Source of the DNA: JBEHYA01 sp048498415
GTDB lineage: Bacteria > Pseudomonadota > Alphaproteobacteria > UBA9219 > RGZA01
Direction: 5' to 3'
Length of the DNA stretch: 16,267 bases
Assembly: GCA_048498415.1 (NCBI GenBank)
Contig: JBEHYA010000043.1
Coordinates: forward strand, 1-16,267
The translations under genes and the position numbers were made by a program. Below the pieces are notes generated by a model. That model saw only the letters and a program-made list of their open reading frames with translations, was not told the DNA's origin and searched no databases. This document shows positions 6,382-13,541 of the stretch, piece after piece. Every line of letters starts with the position of its first letter. Position 1 is the stretch's first letter.

Positions 6382-6842
6382 GTGTGGCCCGCGCGCTGGC
6401 AGGTACGGCAGGTGCCTTCCACCTCGATCACATGCTTTTGCATGGCAAAGCCTGAGGCCGCGGCGGTTTTCTGGATGGCGCGTTCGACCACGGGAATATC
6501 GGCTTCCTGCGCCTTGCCGCAGACATCGCAGACAAAAAACAGGCAGCTATGCGATTCATCCGGGTGCGTGCAGGGCACGAATAAATTCTTGCTCTCCAGC
6601 TTGCTGACCAGCCCCAGCCCGATCAAAAAATCGAGCGCGCGGTAAATAATGGGCGGCGCCGGGCGCGTGCCAAGTTTTTTAGCGTAAAGGTCAATGAGGT
6701 CATAGGCACCGATTGGTTTTTTTTGCGCAACCAGCAGTTCCAGCACGGCGCGGCGCTGCGGGGTAAAGCGCGCGCCACGCGCGGCGCACAGTTTTTCCGC
6801 TAACTCAACCGCGTCGTGGGAATGGGAATGCTTATGGGCCAT
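6378..6842 (-). CDS. zur: Zinc uptake regulator Zur (Fur family)
   Basis: The 154-residue repressor has an N-terminal winged helix-turn-helix (about 10-85, with RFTPQRRAVLELL and IIYRALDFL) and a C-terminal metal/dimer domain. The structural zinc cysteines form two pairs, C105-x2-C108 and C145-x2-C148. C91, H93 and H98 could help make the regulatory zinc site. Zn-loaded Zur represses zinc uptake genes. An unusual feature is the short HKHSHSH run at residues 3-9, a possible extra metal handle. The start at ATG 6842 is preferred over TTG 6848; no good ribosome site is present, and the start is 9 nt after the znuA stop, so coupled translation is likely. A Zur box precedes the operon, implying autoregulation. 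Assignment as Zur rather than Fur or Mur rests on the znuA link and the cysteine pattern. Confidence 0.9.
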   Translation of the reverse strand: MAHKHSHSHDAVELAEKLCAARGARFTPQRRAVLELLVAQKKPIGAYDLIDLYAKKLGTRPAPPIIYRALDFLIGLGLVSKLESKNLFVPCTHPDESHSCLFFVCDVCGKAQEADIPVVERAIQKTAAASGFAMQKHVIEVEGTCRTCQRAGHT

Positions 6843-6851
6843 GATCAAAGG

Positions 6852-7745
6852 CTACTGATTTTTTTGCATGGCTTCAACCAGCTGCGCCACATTGTATTTA
6901 AACATATCTTGATACGTAGCCGCCGGCCCGTTGGAGGGCGACAACGCATCGGCATACAGCCTTCCGCCCAGCGCCACGCCGGTCTCGCGGCCGAGCTGCT
7001 GCACCACTTTTGGGTCGGCCATGTTTTCTAAAAACAGCGCCCGCACCTGGCCGCTGCGCATATATTCGGCAAGCGCCTTCAGTTCCCTGGCGCTGGGTTC
7101 GTCTTCGGTGCTGAGGCCAACGGGCGCCATGAATTTCACGCCATACGCAGCGGCAAAATAACCGAACGCATCATGCGAACTGATGACCGCGCGTTTGGAT
7201 GGCGGCACCTTGGCCACTTGCGCGCGCACCCATTTATCGAGCGCGCCCAATTGCTGGGCCAGCGCATCGGCGCGTTTGTGGTAATAATCGCCATGCACAC
7301 CATCCACGCCGGCCAAACCGGTTGCGATATTCTGCACGTAAATGGCGCCGTTGCGCAGATCCTGCCACGCATGGGGGTCGGTCGCTTTAACGCCGGGGTG
7401 GCTTTCTTCTTCCATTTCCAGCGTTTTGCCGATGCCGGTGGAGGCTACCGTCACGCGGCCGGCATAGCCGGAGGCTTTTATAAGCCGGTCCATCCAGCCT
7501 TCCAGGCCAAGGCCGTTCACCACCACCAGTTGCGCGCTGGCAATATTTTTGGCATCGCCCGGCGCGGGCTGGTAGGTATGCGTGTCGCCATCCGGTCCTA
7601 CCAGCGTGGTGACAATTACATTTTCGCCGCCCACCTGCTTGACCAGATCGCCCAGCACGGAAAAACTGGCAACCACATGCACAGGCGCTGCATAAGCGGG
7701 CACTGCAAAAAACAGAAACGTGAAAATGGCGAGAAGCAAACGCAT
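6852..7745 (-). CDS. znuA: Periplasmic zinc-binding protein of an ABC transporter (ZnuA type)
   Basis: The 297-residue protein is a cluster A-I metal-binding protein that captures zinc in the periplasm and passes it to an ABC permease. Residues 1-20 are a signal peptide (AYA|APV). The likely metal ligands are H56 (DTHTY), H125 (DPHAW), H191 (SSHDAFGYF) and D266 (YADALS). In place of the long His-rich loop of classical ZnuA it has only a short acidic stretch, EMEEESHPG, at 110-118. Specificity for manganese is therefore conceivable, but the adjacent zur and the Zur box favour zinc. ATG 7745 was chosen because AAAGG lies 9 nt upstream; ATG 7754 would abut that site and TTG 7763 would precede it. 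No znuB or znuC follows; zur does. Confidence 0.9.
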   Translation of the reverse strand: MRLLLAIFTFLFFAVPAYAAPVHVVASFSVLGDLVKQVGGENVIVTTLVGPDGDTHTYQPAPGDAKNIASAQLVVVNGLGLEGWMDRLIKASGYAGRVTVASTGIGKTLEMEEESHPGVKATDPHAWQDLRNGAIYVQNIATGLAGVDGVHGDYYHKRADALAQQLGALDKWVRAQVAKVPPSKRAVISSHDAFGYFAAAYGVKFMAPVGLSTEDEPSARELKALAEYMRSGQVRALFLENMADPKVVQQLGRETGVALGGRLYADALSPSNGPAATYQDMFKYNVAQLVEAMQKNQ

Positions 7746-7778
7746 GGCAGGCATCCTTTCCAAAAGCTTATAAAAAGC

Positions 7779-7814
7779 CTATTAGCATGGATGGCAAATT
7801 GTTACAATATAACA
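7779..7814 (-). promoter_or_regulatory. Zur-box-controlled promoter of znuA-zur-PAP2
   Basis: TGTTACAATATAACA at 7800-7814 is a palindrome with 5-bp arms (TGTTA/TAACA). It differs by one base from the TGTTATAATATAACA type of Zur box expected for this class. On the minus strand TTGTAA (7802-7807) inside the box and TAATAG (7779-7784) form a -35/-10 pair with 17-nt spacing, and the znuA ATG lies 34 nt further on. Zn-Zur bound here would block RNA polymerase. The box touches the stop codon of the upstream glycosyltransferase gene, and no clear terminator separates them, so read-through remains possible. Confidence 0.75.
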
Positions 7815-9797
7815 TTATGCCGCGCGGCAAAACGCCAGAAAACAGCGGATAAACGCCCGGGGCGCCATAAAAGGCGATGTTGCCAGTGCCGCGCCAAGCA
7901 ACGCAAAAGCATTCGCATAGCGATGTTGGCCGATATCCCGCACGGCAAAATTGATGCGGATGTGTGCGCGCGCTTTGGCTTTGGCGCGCGTGATCTGCAC
8001 CAAACTAAAACGCTTTTGCAGGGCCGGATTGGAAAATATTTTCTCAATCGCCAGTTCTTCCCGTGCAAGGCGCTGATCGCCGGCATGCGTCGCGCTGCTC
8101 TGGCGCTGGCGGTATTTAACGGCATGGGCCGGGGCATAAGCGAAGGGCCCTGCCCCGGCGAGACGCGTCCAGAATTCCCAGTCTTGCGCCAGCGGCAGAC
8201 TTTCATCAAACCCGCCGCTTTGCGCGAAGGCCGCGCGGCGCACCAGCGCAACGCCGGTGGTGGTAATAAAATTGCGCGCCAGCAGCGTGGGCAGCACATC
8301 GCCGCTGGGACGCCGGAGTTTGAGGGAAGCCGGCAACCGCACCCCCTGCTCGTCCATGCGCCGCACGCGGCCATAGGCGCAGACACAGGAAGGAACACGT
8401 TCCAGCGCGCGTGCCAATGCGGGAATGGCTTGCGGCAGCAACACATCATCGCCATCTAAAAATAGAATATAATCGCCGGCTGCCTGCGCCGCCCCGGCAT
8501 TGCGGGCCGCCGAAACACCGCGATTGGGCGTGGTGATGATGCGGAGCTTGGGATGCTGCAGCCGCACCAGAACATCCGCCGTGCTATCGGTGGAACCATC
8601 ATTCACAACAATCACTTCATCCACGCTTTGCGCCTGCAATGCGCTTTCTACCGCCTCGCGGATATAGGCGCCGACATTATAGGCGGGAATGATCACGCTG
8701 GTTTTTTTAGTGGTGAAAAGGTTTTCATAAAAACACGCGGAGGCTTCGGCGGTATAGCGCTTTGCGCGTTCAATCAACGGTGCGGGATCGCGGCGCGCGG
8801 CCAGTTCTTCCCGCATCGCCTGCGCGACGGCCTGCGGCGTGTGATCATGCACGATGCGGCCAAAGCGGCCATTTTCCAGAATTTCTTCCGCGCCGCCATT
8901 GGCGGTCGCAACAATTTTTGTGCCGCAGGCCAGCGCTTCCACCAGCACAAAGCCGAATGCCTCCCAGGCCGAGCCCATGGCAAACAGCGACGCGCGTTTC
9001 AGATAGGGGAAAATATTTTCCACCATACCGGGCATGGCCACATGATCTTTCAGGCCGTTTTCAGCTATGTACCGCTCCAGCTCTGCGCGCTGCGGGCCAT
9101 CGCCGAGCAGCAGCAGGCGCACATCCTGCGTGCCGCGCAGTTCATTAAACGCCTTTAACAGCAGCATAAAGCCTTTCTGCGCCTCAAACCGGCCCGCGGC
9201 GAGGATGAACGGCTTGCCGTCATTCGCCCATGTGTGTGCGGGCGGCATGAGGATGCGGGTGGCAACATCCGGCGTAAGGACCGGGTTGGCGGCAATGTAA
9301 AACGAATGCCCCGCCCGGCCCATCATGCGGGCCAGATCATCGGCCACCGCTTTTGAAACCGCGACGACCTGATCGGCCCATGGATAGATCAGCCGCATCA
9401 ACGGCGCTTCGGTGATTTGCTTGATAAGGCCGGCGACCTGCAGATTGCGGAACACAAGCGAATGCTCAATCGCTATGGTGTGAATAGGCAGACCGGTGAA
9501 TTTTACCGCAAGGAGCGCGGCGAAATTGGGATAGGTCAGCGAGCTGATTAAAATATCTGGCTTCGCCGCCTTCAAATACGCCATCAACGGCTTGATGGCG
9601 GCCAGCGTGCGTTTGGCGCCCAGATCATGCACGGTGAAATGCCGTTTTGCTTCTTCCAAAAGGCCGCCCTGCGCGCGGGTCAGCACGATATCAATGTTGT
9701 GGCCGCGCGCGGCAAGCGCTTCGGCGAGACGCAGCACATACATCTCCGCCCCGCCGCGGATGAGATTGGGCAAAAAGAATGCAATCTTTTTGGTCAT
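7815..9797 (-). CDS. Two-domain glycosyltransferase: GT4 fused to GT2
   Basis: The 660-residue protein joins two sugar transferases. Residues 1-360 are a GT-B fold GT4 enzyme: LIRGGAEMYVLRLAEAL at the N-terminus, the donor-side AAGRFEAQKGF (200-210) and LLGDGP, and the E279-x7-E287 retaining motif in WEAFGFVLVEAL, then GGAEEIL. Residues 366-560 are a GT-A fold GT2 enzyme: SVIIPAYN, DGSTD at 400-404, DGDD at 448-451 and QDWEFW at 538-543 near the acceptor site. The tail to 660 is basic and partly hydrophobic. One retaining and one inverting activity in a chain would add two successive sugars to a lipid-linked repeat unit. ATG 9797 overlaps the polymerase stop as ATGA and has AAGGGA upstream; no stop or frame shift marks the junction near residue 364, so this is a true fusion here. 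Confidence 0.9.
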   Translation of the reverse strand: MTKKIAFFLPNLIRGGAEMYVLRLAEALAARGHNIDIVLTRAQGGLLEEAKRHFTVHDLGAKRTLAAIKPLMAYLKAAKPDILISSLTYPNFAALLAVKFTGLPIHTIAIEHSLVFRNLQVAGLIKQITEAPLMRLIYPWADQVVAVSKAVADDLARMMGRAGHSFYIAANPVLTPDVATRILMPPAHTWANDGKPFILAAGRFEAQKGFMLLLKAFNELRGTQDVRLLLLGDGPQRAELERYIAENGLKDHVAMPGMVENIFPYLKRASLFAMGSAWEAFGFVLVEALACGTKIVATANGGAEEILENGRFGRIVHDHTPQAVAQAMREELAARRDPAPLIERAKRYTAEASACFYENLFTTKKTSVIIPAYNVGAYIREAVESALQAQSVDEVIVVNDGSTDSTADVLVRLQHPKLRIITTPNRGVSAARNAGAAQAAGDYILFLDGDDVLLPQAIPALARALERVPSCVCAYGRVRRMDEQGVRLPASLKLRRPSGDVLPTLLARNFITTTGVALVRRAAFAQSGGFDESLPLAQDWEFWTRLAGAGPFAYAPAHAVKYRQRQSSATHAGDQRLAREELAIEKIFSNPALQKRFSLVQITRAKAKARAHIRINFAVRDIGQHRYANAFALLGAALATSPFMAPRAFIRCFLAFCRAA

Positions 9798-11053
9798 GCG
9801 TTTTCCCTTTTTGAAATAAAGGGAAAGAACACGGCATAGACATACAAAACCCACATGAACCGGTTTTGCGCGAGGTAAAACCCTTCCACCAGGTTGATGG
9901 CAAGATATCCCGCGAGAAAAATCGCGCCAAACGCGTAACTACTGTTCGGTGACTTCAACGCGAAGGCGAAATTGCGGAGAAACGCTGGGAATAGACTCAG
10001 GCACATCACCGCCACGCCCACCAGCCCGATATGCGAGAAGGTTTGCAAAAACCCGTTATGCGCATGTGGCGGCACATATTTGCTGCCCATGCCCCAGGGG
10101 ATGGATGCCGCGCCGCCATTGGCCCCGTTCCAGAACGCATCATACCCATAGCCCAGCCACATATGGCCGGGGGCCGCGATATCGATGATGCCGCGCCAGA
10201 TTTCGGTGCGGCCGCTGATGGTTGCATCGCGATCCAGCATGACCCCAAGGTTTTGCAGCGCGTTATCCCAGCCGTAGTCGGAAATGAGAATGGCGGCTAT
10301 CAGCGCGGCGCCGGTTACCATCACCCACCCCGCCATGCGCAGATGGCGCAGAAAAATAATCAAACCACTCGTACCCAATATAACTGCCAGTTCTACCCAC
10401 GCGGTGCGCGAGAGCGAAACAATGACCAGCGCGGCAACCGCCAAAAGCAGCGCCGCGCCCTTCCCGCGCGTTTGTTTATCGGCCAGCAGCATCAACGGAA
10501 AAACGCTGGCCAGCGCCATACAGTTGCCCAGCACGTTTTTATGCAGGAACCAGCCGCGCATGGCGGGGTAATGCTCATCATGGTGAATGGCAAAGACGGG
10601 ATTGATAATAACGGCCAGACACGTGACCGCACACGCGCCCGCCAGACCAATGCCGGCGAGCCGGAAAAACTGCTGCGGCGTGAAACGCAGGGCAAAATAC
10701 ATGCCGAGGATCGTGGTGCCCACCAGCGCCAGACTACGCTTGATGGTAATCAGCGGGTCAATCGACCATGCCAGCGATGCACAGGCCAGCGCCACCAGCA
10801 GAATAAGCATCGACGCCTTGCTGGTCAGCGCCAGAAATTCATGGCGCAGGCTGTAAAGCTGGAACGCGGCATAGATACTGGCGGCAAGAAAATACGGCGT
10901 GACAATGCCGCTATAGCCATCTGATGTCGGGCCAACCGTGCCCACGCCATCCAGCGCGCCGATGCCGATGACCATAGTGGCGTAGACCAGCCACGCATCG
11001 AGGCTGAGCAGCTGGTTAGTCGCACGGGGCATGGCGGCGAGCGTTTGGGTCAT
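9794..11053 (-). CDS. ExoQ-like exopolysaccharide polymerase (O-antigen ligase family)
   Basis: The 419-residue protein has about ten to twelve membrane helices. It carries the Wzy/WaaL-type large periplasmic loop between about 262 and 342, with GRTEIW (281-286), GHMWLGYGYDAFW (296-308) and PHAHNGFLQTF (329-339); SLSRTAW lies in the preceding helix (213-219). The GxxxFW and HAHN pattern is that of ExoQ proteins, which join lipid-linked repeat units into long exopolysaccharide chains on the periplasmic face. It overlaps the GH10 gene upstream and the glycosyltransferase gene downstream by ATGA at each side, so the three are one translational unit. A ligase role cannot be excluded by sequence; the ExoQ-like loop and operon favour polymerase. 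Confidence 0.87.
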   Translation of the reverse strand: MTQTLAAMPRATNQLLSLDAWLVYATMVIGIGALDGVGTVGPTSDGYSGIVTPYFLAASIYAAFQLYSLRHEFLALTSKASMLILLVALACASLAWSIDPLITIKRSLALVGTTILGMYFALRFTPQQFFRLAGIGLAGACAVTCLAVIINPVFAIHHDEHYPAMRGWFLHKNVLGNCMALASVFPLMLLADKQTRGKGAALLLAVAALVIVSLSRTAWVELAVILGTSGLIIFLRHLRMAGWVMVTGAALIAAILISDYGWDNALQNLGVMLDRDATISGRTEIWRGIIDIAAPGHMWLGYGYDAFWNGANGGAASIPWGMGSKYVPPHAHNGFLQTFSHIGLVGVAVMCLSLFPAFLRNFAFALKSPNSSYAFGAIFLAGYLAINLVEGFYLAQNRFMWVLYVYAVFFPFISKRENA

Positions 11054-12135
11054 GCGGCCTGCCGTAACACATCATGAATGGCCAGCCACATTGGTTTGCG
11101 GCGCATGGTGCGATCCAGCGGCAACGGGCGAACCGGCCGGCCGGAAGGATTCATTTTTTTATCCAAGAGCCACGTATATTGATCGCTAAGGCCCCAGGTG
11201 AGCAGCTGCGTGGGCTTTTGCACGGCGAAGATGGTCTCGAGCACGGCGCGTGTGCGCTCCGCCACCAACATATCGCGCTCTGTTTCATCATCCGGCAGGC
11301 GGGTGTCTTTGATATCAAGCTCGGTGATCTGCAGTTCAAGCCCCATATCGGCAACGCCACGGCAAAAACGGTTGAGCCCGCGTAAATCCAGCTTCTCGCC
11401 ATTACCGCTGTGGCATTGCAGGCCAACGCCATGGATGGGCGTATCGCTGTCTTTCAGGCGGCGCAGCAGCGATAGAATTTTATCGGCCTTTCGCGCATCG
11501 AATTCCACGCCGTAGTCATTATATATAAGTGTGGCGTTATCATTCGCGGCATGAGCCAAACGAAAAGCTTTTTCAATATAATCCGCGCCCATCACCAGCC
11601 ATGGCGACTGGCGATAGCCGTTTTCCAGATGATCGGATGGATAAATAGCTTCGTTCACCACATCCCACGTAGCAATGGCGTCGAGATAGCGCGTCACCAC
11701 CGTATTGATATGCGCTTCCATCAATTGCTGCGCCGTGGCGGCGTTTAAATCATCTTTGACCCAATTGGGGAGCGCGTTGTGCCAGATGAGCGTGTGGCCG
11801 CGTAAGCTTTGGTCGTGCCGGCCGGCAAAATCCCACAGCGCGTCGGTGCCGGAAAAATTCCATTCGTCCCTGCGGGCACGGATGAAGCTCCATTTGGTTT
11901 CGTATTCGCCCACGATCACGCCGCATTCACGGGCTACCGCTGCCGCAAATGCCGGATCCTGCTTTAAATGGGGGGAGCCCACCGCCGCGCCGTATTCAAT
12001 GCCGGCGCGCAATGCCATTTGACGCAAAGGTGGAAGCGCTTCGCTATTTTCCGCGAATGCCGCCCCCGGCAGCGCGGCGACAGCGGCGGCGCCCAGGCAA
12101 CCTTGCAGAAAACGGCGGCGGGTCAGGCGGTTCAT
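11050..12135 (-). CDS. Tat-exported GH10 glycoside hydrolase in a polysaccharide locus
   Basis: The 361-residue protein starts with a twin-arginine signal (TRRRFLQG then a hydrophobic stretch, cut near AFA at 26-28). The rest is a GH10 (beta/alpha)8 barrel: HTLIWHNALPNW (114-125), acid/base E162 in WDVVNEA, nucleophile E272 in QITELD, and WGLSDQYTWL (314-323). Family members are retaining endo-beta-1,4-xylanases. The usual glycone-side ENxxKW motif is changed to E77-Y-E-T-K-W82, losing the conserved Asn. It heads an operon with the polymerase and glycosyltransferase, so its substrate is more likely the cell's own polysaccharide (trimming or release) than plant xylan. ATG 12135 places the Tat motif at the N-terminus; upstream in-frame starts add residues with no signal logic. 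Ribosome site is weak. Confidence 0.9.
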   Translation of the reverse strand: MNRLTRRRFLQGCLGAAAVAALPGAAFAENSEALPPLRQMALRAGIEYGAAVGSPHLKQDPAFAAAVARECGVIVGEYETKWSFIRARRDEWNFSGTDALWDFAGRHDQSLRGHTLIWHNALPNWVKDDLNAATAQQLMEAHINTVVTRYLDAIATWDVVNEAIYPSDHLENGYRQSPWLVMGADYIEKAFRLAHAANDNATLIYNDYGVEFDARKADKILSLLRRLKDSDTPIHGVGLQCHSGNGEKLDLRGLNRFCRGVADMGLELQITELDIKDTRLPDDETERDMLVAERTRAVLETIFAVQKPTQLLTWGLSDQYTWLLDKKMNPSGRPVRPLPLDRTMRRKPMWLAIHDVLRQAA

Positions 12136-12150
12136 GTGGGATGGAACGTC

Positions 12151-12179
12151 TTGTTTGAACAGGTTTTGTATAACATAAT
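12151..12179 (+). promoter_or_regulatory. Predicted promoter of the plus-strand polymerase
   Basis: TTGTTT (12151-12156) and CATAAT (12174-12179) are 17 nt apart. The start would lie near 12186, about three bases before the ATG at 12189, so the message would be almost leaderless; no Shine-Dalgarno sequence is present, which agrees. The -10 sits in the centre of the inverted repeat. Confidence 0.4.
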
Positions 12180-12188
12180 TACAAAACC
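12162..12188. repeat. Perfect 9-bp inverted repeat between divergent polysaccharide genes (candidate operator)
   Basis: GGTTTTGTA (12162-12170) and TACAAAACC (12180-12188) are exact inverted copies with a 9-nt AT-rich spacer, a total span of 27 bp. The right arm ends at the base before the ATG of the plus-strand polymerase; the left arm is 26 nt from the GH10 start. Two half-sites 18 bp centre to centre fit a dimeric regulator bound on one face of DNA. The location would let one protein control both directions. It is not a terminator: nothing transcribed should end here. Confidence 0.6.
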
Positions 12189-13541
12189 ATGGATGCGATA
12201 GAATCAAACCCATCACGCTTTCGTTTGGCGAACGATGCGCGGAGTTGCGCGGGTCTTTTATTCGCGGTTGTGATAGCGCTTCTGCCCATCGGTCTTGGCG
12301 GCAACCGCCCCCTGCCCCTTGGCTTTGCGCAGGCGTGGCTTGCGATCAGTTTTCTGTTATGCGCAGCGGCGCCGATTGCCGTTGAATGGCCCAAACGTGT
12401 GCGCATCGCGCTTGGGTTTTGCGCGGTTGTGATCTTCTGGGCGTTTTTGCAAACGCAAAGCTTTTTGCCGGAAAGCTGGGCGCATCCCATCTGGCAGCGC
12501 GCGGCGGGCGTATTGCAAACCGATATTCCCGGCCGTATCGCGCTGATGCCGGAAGAAGCCATGCGCGGCATCACGCATCTTGTTACCTATATCATGTGCG
12601 GCGTGCTGGCGTTTACGCTGGGGCAGAACAGCAAAATGGCGCGGCGTATTCTTGAAATCATGTGGCGCGTGGGCGCGGGCATTTGTATTTACGGCCTGAT
12701 CATGCGCGGGCTGGGGTTGGAAGCGGTATTGTGGTTTCCCAAAACCGCTTATCTCGGCGATCTCACCGCAACTTTCATCAGCCGCAATCATTTTGCCATC
12801 TATGCCGGCCTGATGTGGGTCACGGGGCTGAGTTTGACCGCGCAATCATGGCGTGAAGCGGCGCGCGAGGGTTCTCCAATACGCGACTGGCTGATGCGCT
12901 ACGGTGCCTGGCGCATCATGCTGCTGGCATTGATGGCGCTGGCGATTGTGCTCAGTCATTCGCGGGCGGGCCTTGTTATCAGCCTGATGGGCGGCGCGGG
13001 GTATTTTCTATTGTATCAATTCTATACGCGTGAGCGGCGGCGCATCGTATACCTGCTGGGCGCGTGTCTGGCGCTGCTGTGGCTGGCGGGCGCCGTATTG
13101 CCGCGCTTTGATGTGCTGATGAATGATTTTTCCACGCGCGACCGGGCGCAGGTCTATCAGCTCACGCTCCACGCGATTGCCGATAAGCCATGGCTGGGCT
13201 ATGGCCTCGGCAGTTTTCCGGCGATTTTCCGTTTTTATCAACCCGGTATGGTGATGGAATTCAACCATGCGCATAGCGACGTGCTGGAGAGAGTGCTTGA
13301 TCTGGGCCTTTCCGCCGCGCTGCTGTTGTGGGGCGCGATTGCGCTTGTGTTAAGCGGCCTGTGGCACGGCATTCGCGCGCGCAAACATAATGGCTATCTG
13401 CCCACGCTGGGTCTCACGGCTGGCTTGATGGGAATTGCGCATGGCGGCATCGATTTCAGCCTGCAAATTCCCGCCATCACGCTGGGCTGGGTCACGATTA
13501 TGTGCCTTGGCCTAGCGCAAAGCTTTCGCCCGCACCGCTAG
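12189..13541 (+). CDS. Second Wzy/O-antigen-ligase-family membrane protein
   Basis: The 450-residue protein has about eleven or twelve membrane helices and the Wzy_C-type signature: SRNHFA (198-203), SHSRAG (256-261), a periplasmic loop with RDRAQVY (317-323), PWLGYGLG (334-341) and HAHSD (360-364), then IDFSLQIP (421-428). This architecture covers O-antigen ligases and polymerases of exopolysaccharide repeat units. It differs clearly in motif spacing from the ExoQ-like protein on the other side of the GH10 gene, so the two are not recent duplicates. Possible jobs are polymerase of this locus with the other acting as ligase, or the reverse. It is alone on the plus strand, and its last 30 bp overlap the 3' end of the small membrane-protein gene. 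Confidence 0.87.
   Translation: MDAIESNPSRFRLANDARSCAGLLFAVVIALLPIGLGGNRPLPLGFAQAWLAISFLLCAAAPIAVEWPKRVRIALGFCAVVIFWAFLQTQSFLPESWAHPIWQRAAGVLQTDIPGRIALMPEEAMRGITHLVTYIMCGVLAFTLGQNSKMARRILEIMWRVGAGICIYGLIMRGLGLEAVLWFPKTAYLGDLTATFISRNHFAIYAGLMWVTGLSLTAQSWREAAREGSPIRDWLMRYGAWRIMLLALMALAIVLSHSRAGLVISLMGGAGYFLLYQFYTRERRRIVYLLGACLALLWLAGAVLPRFDVLMNDFSTRDRAQVYQLTLHAIADKPWLGYGLGSFPAIFRFYQPGMVMEFNHAHSDVLERVLDLGLSAALLLWGAIALVLSGLWHGIRARKHNGYLPTLGLTAGLMGIAHGGIDFSLQIPAITLGWVTIMCLGLAQSFRPHR

Noticed and set aside
7745..7780. Possible terminator between the glycosyltransferase and znuA genes
   Set aside because: Only a 4-bp GCTT/AAGC stem is available, too weak to call; the region is better explained by the znuA promoter and leader.
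7173..8459. 428-codon plus-strand open frame spanning znuA, the Zur-box gap and the 3' part of the glycosyltransferase
   Set aside because: It is antisense to two well-supported genes, its product is rich in His, Arg and Gln as expected of shadow frames, and it has no recognisable domain.
10031..10924. 297-codon plus-strand open frame opposite the ExoQ-like polymerase
   Set aside because: Highly polar product rich in Gln, Arg and His, as expected from reading the complement of membrane helices.
12162..12188. Reading the divergent inverted repeat as an intrinsic terminator
   Set aside because: It lies between two gene starts, not ends, and no run of T follows either arm.
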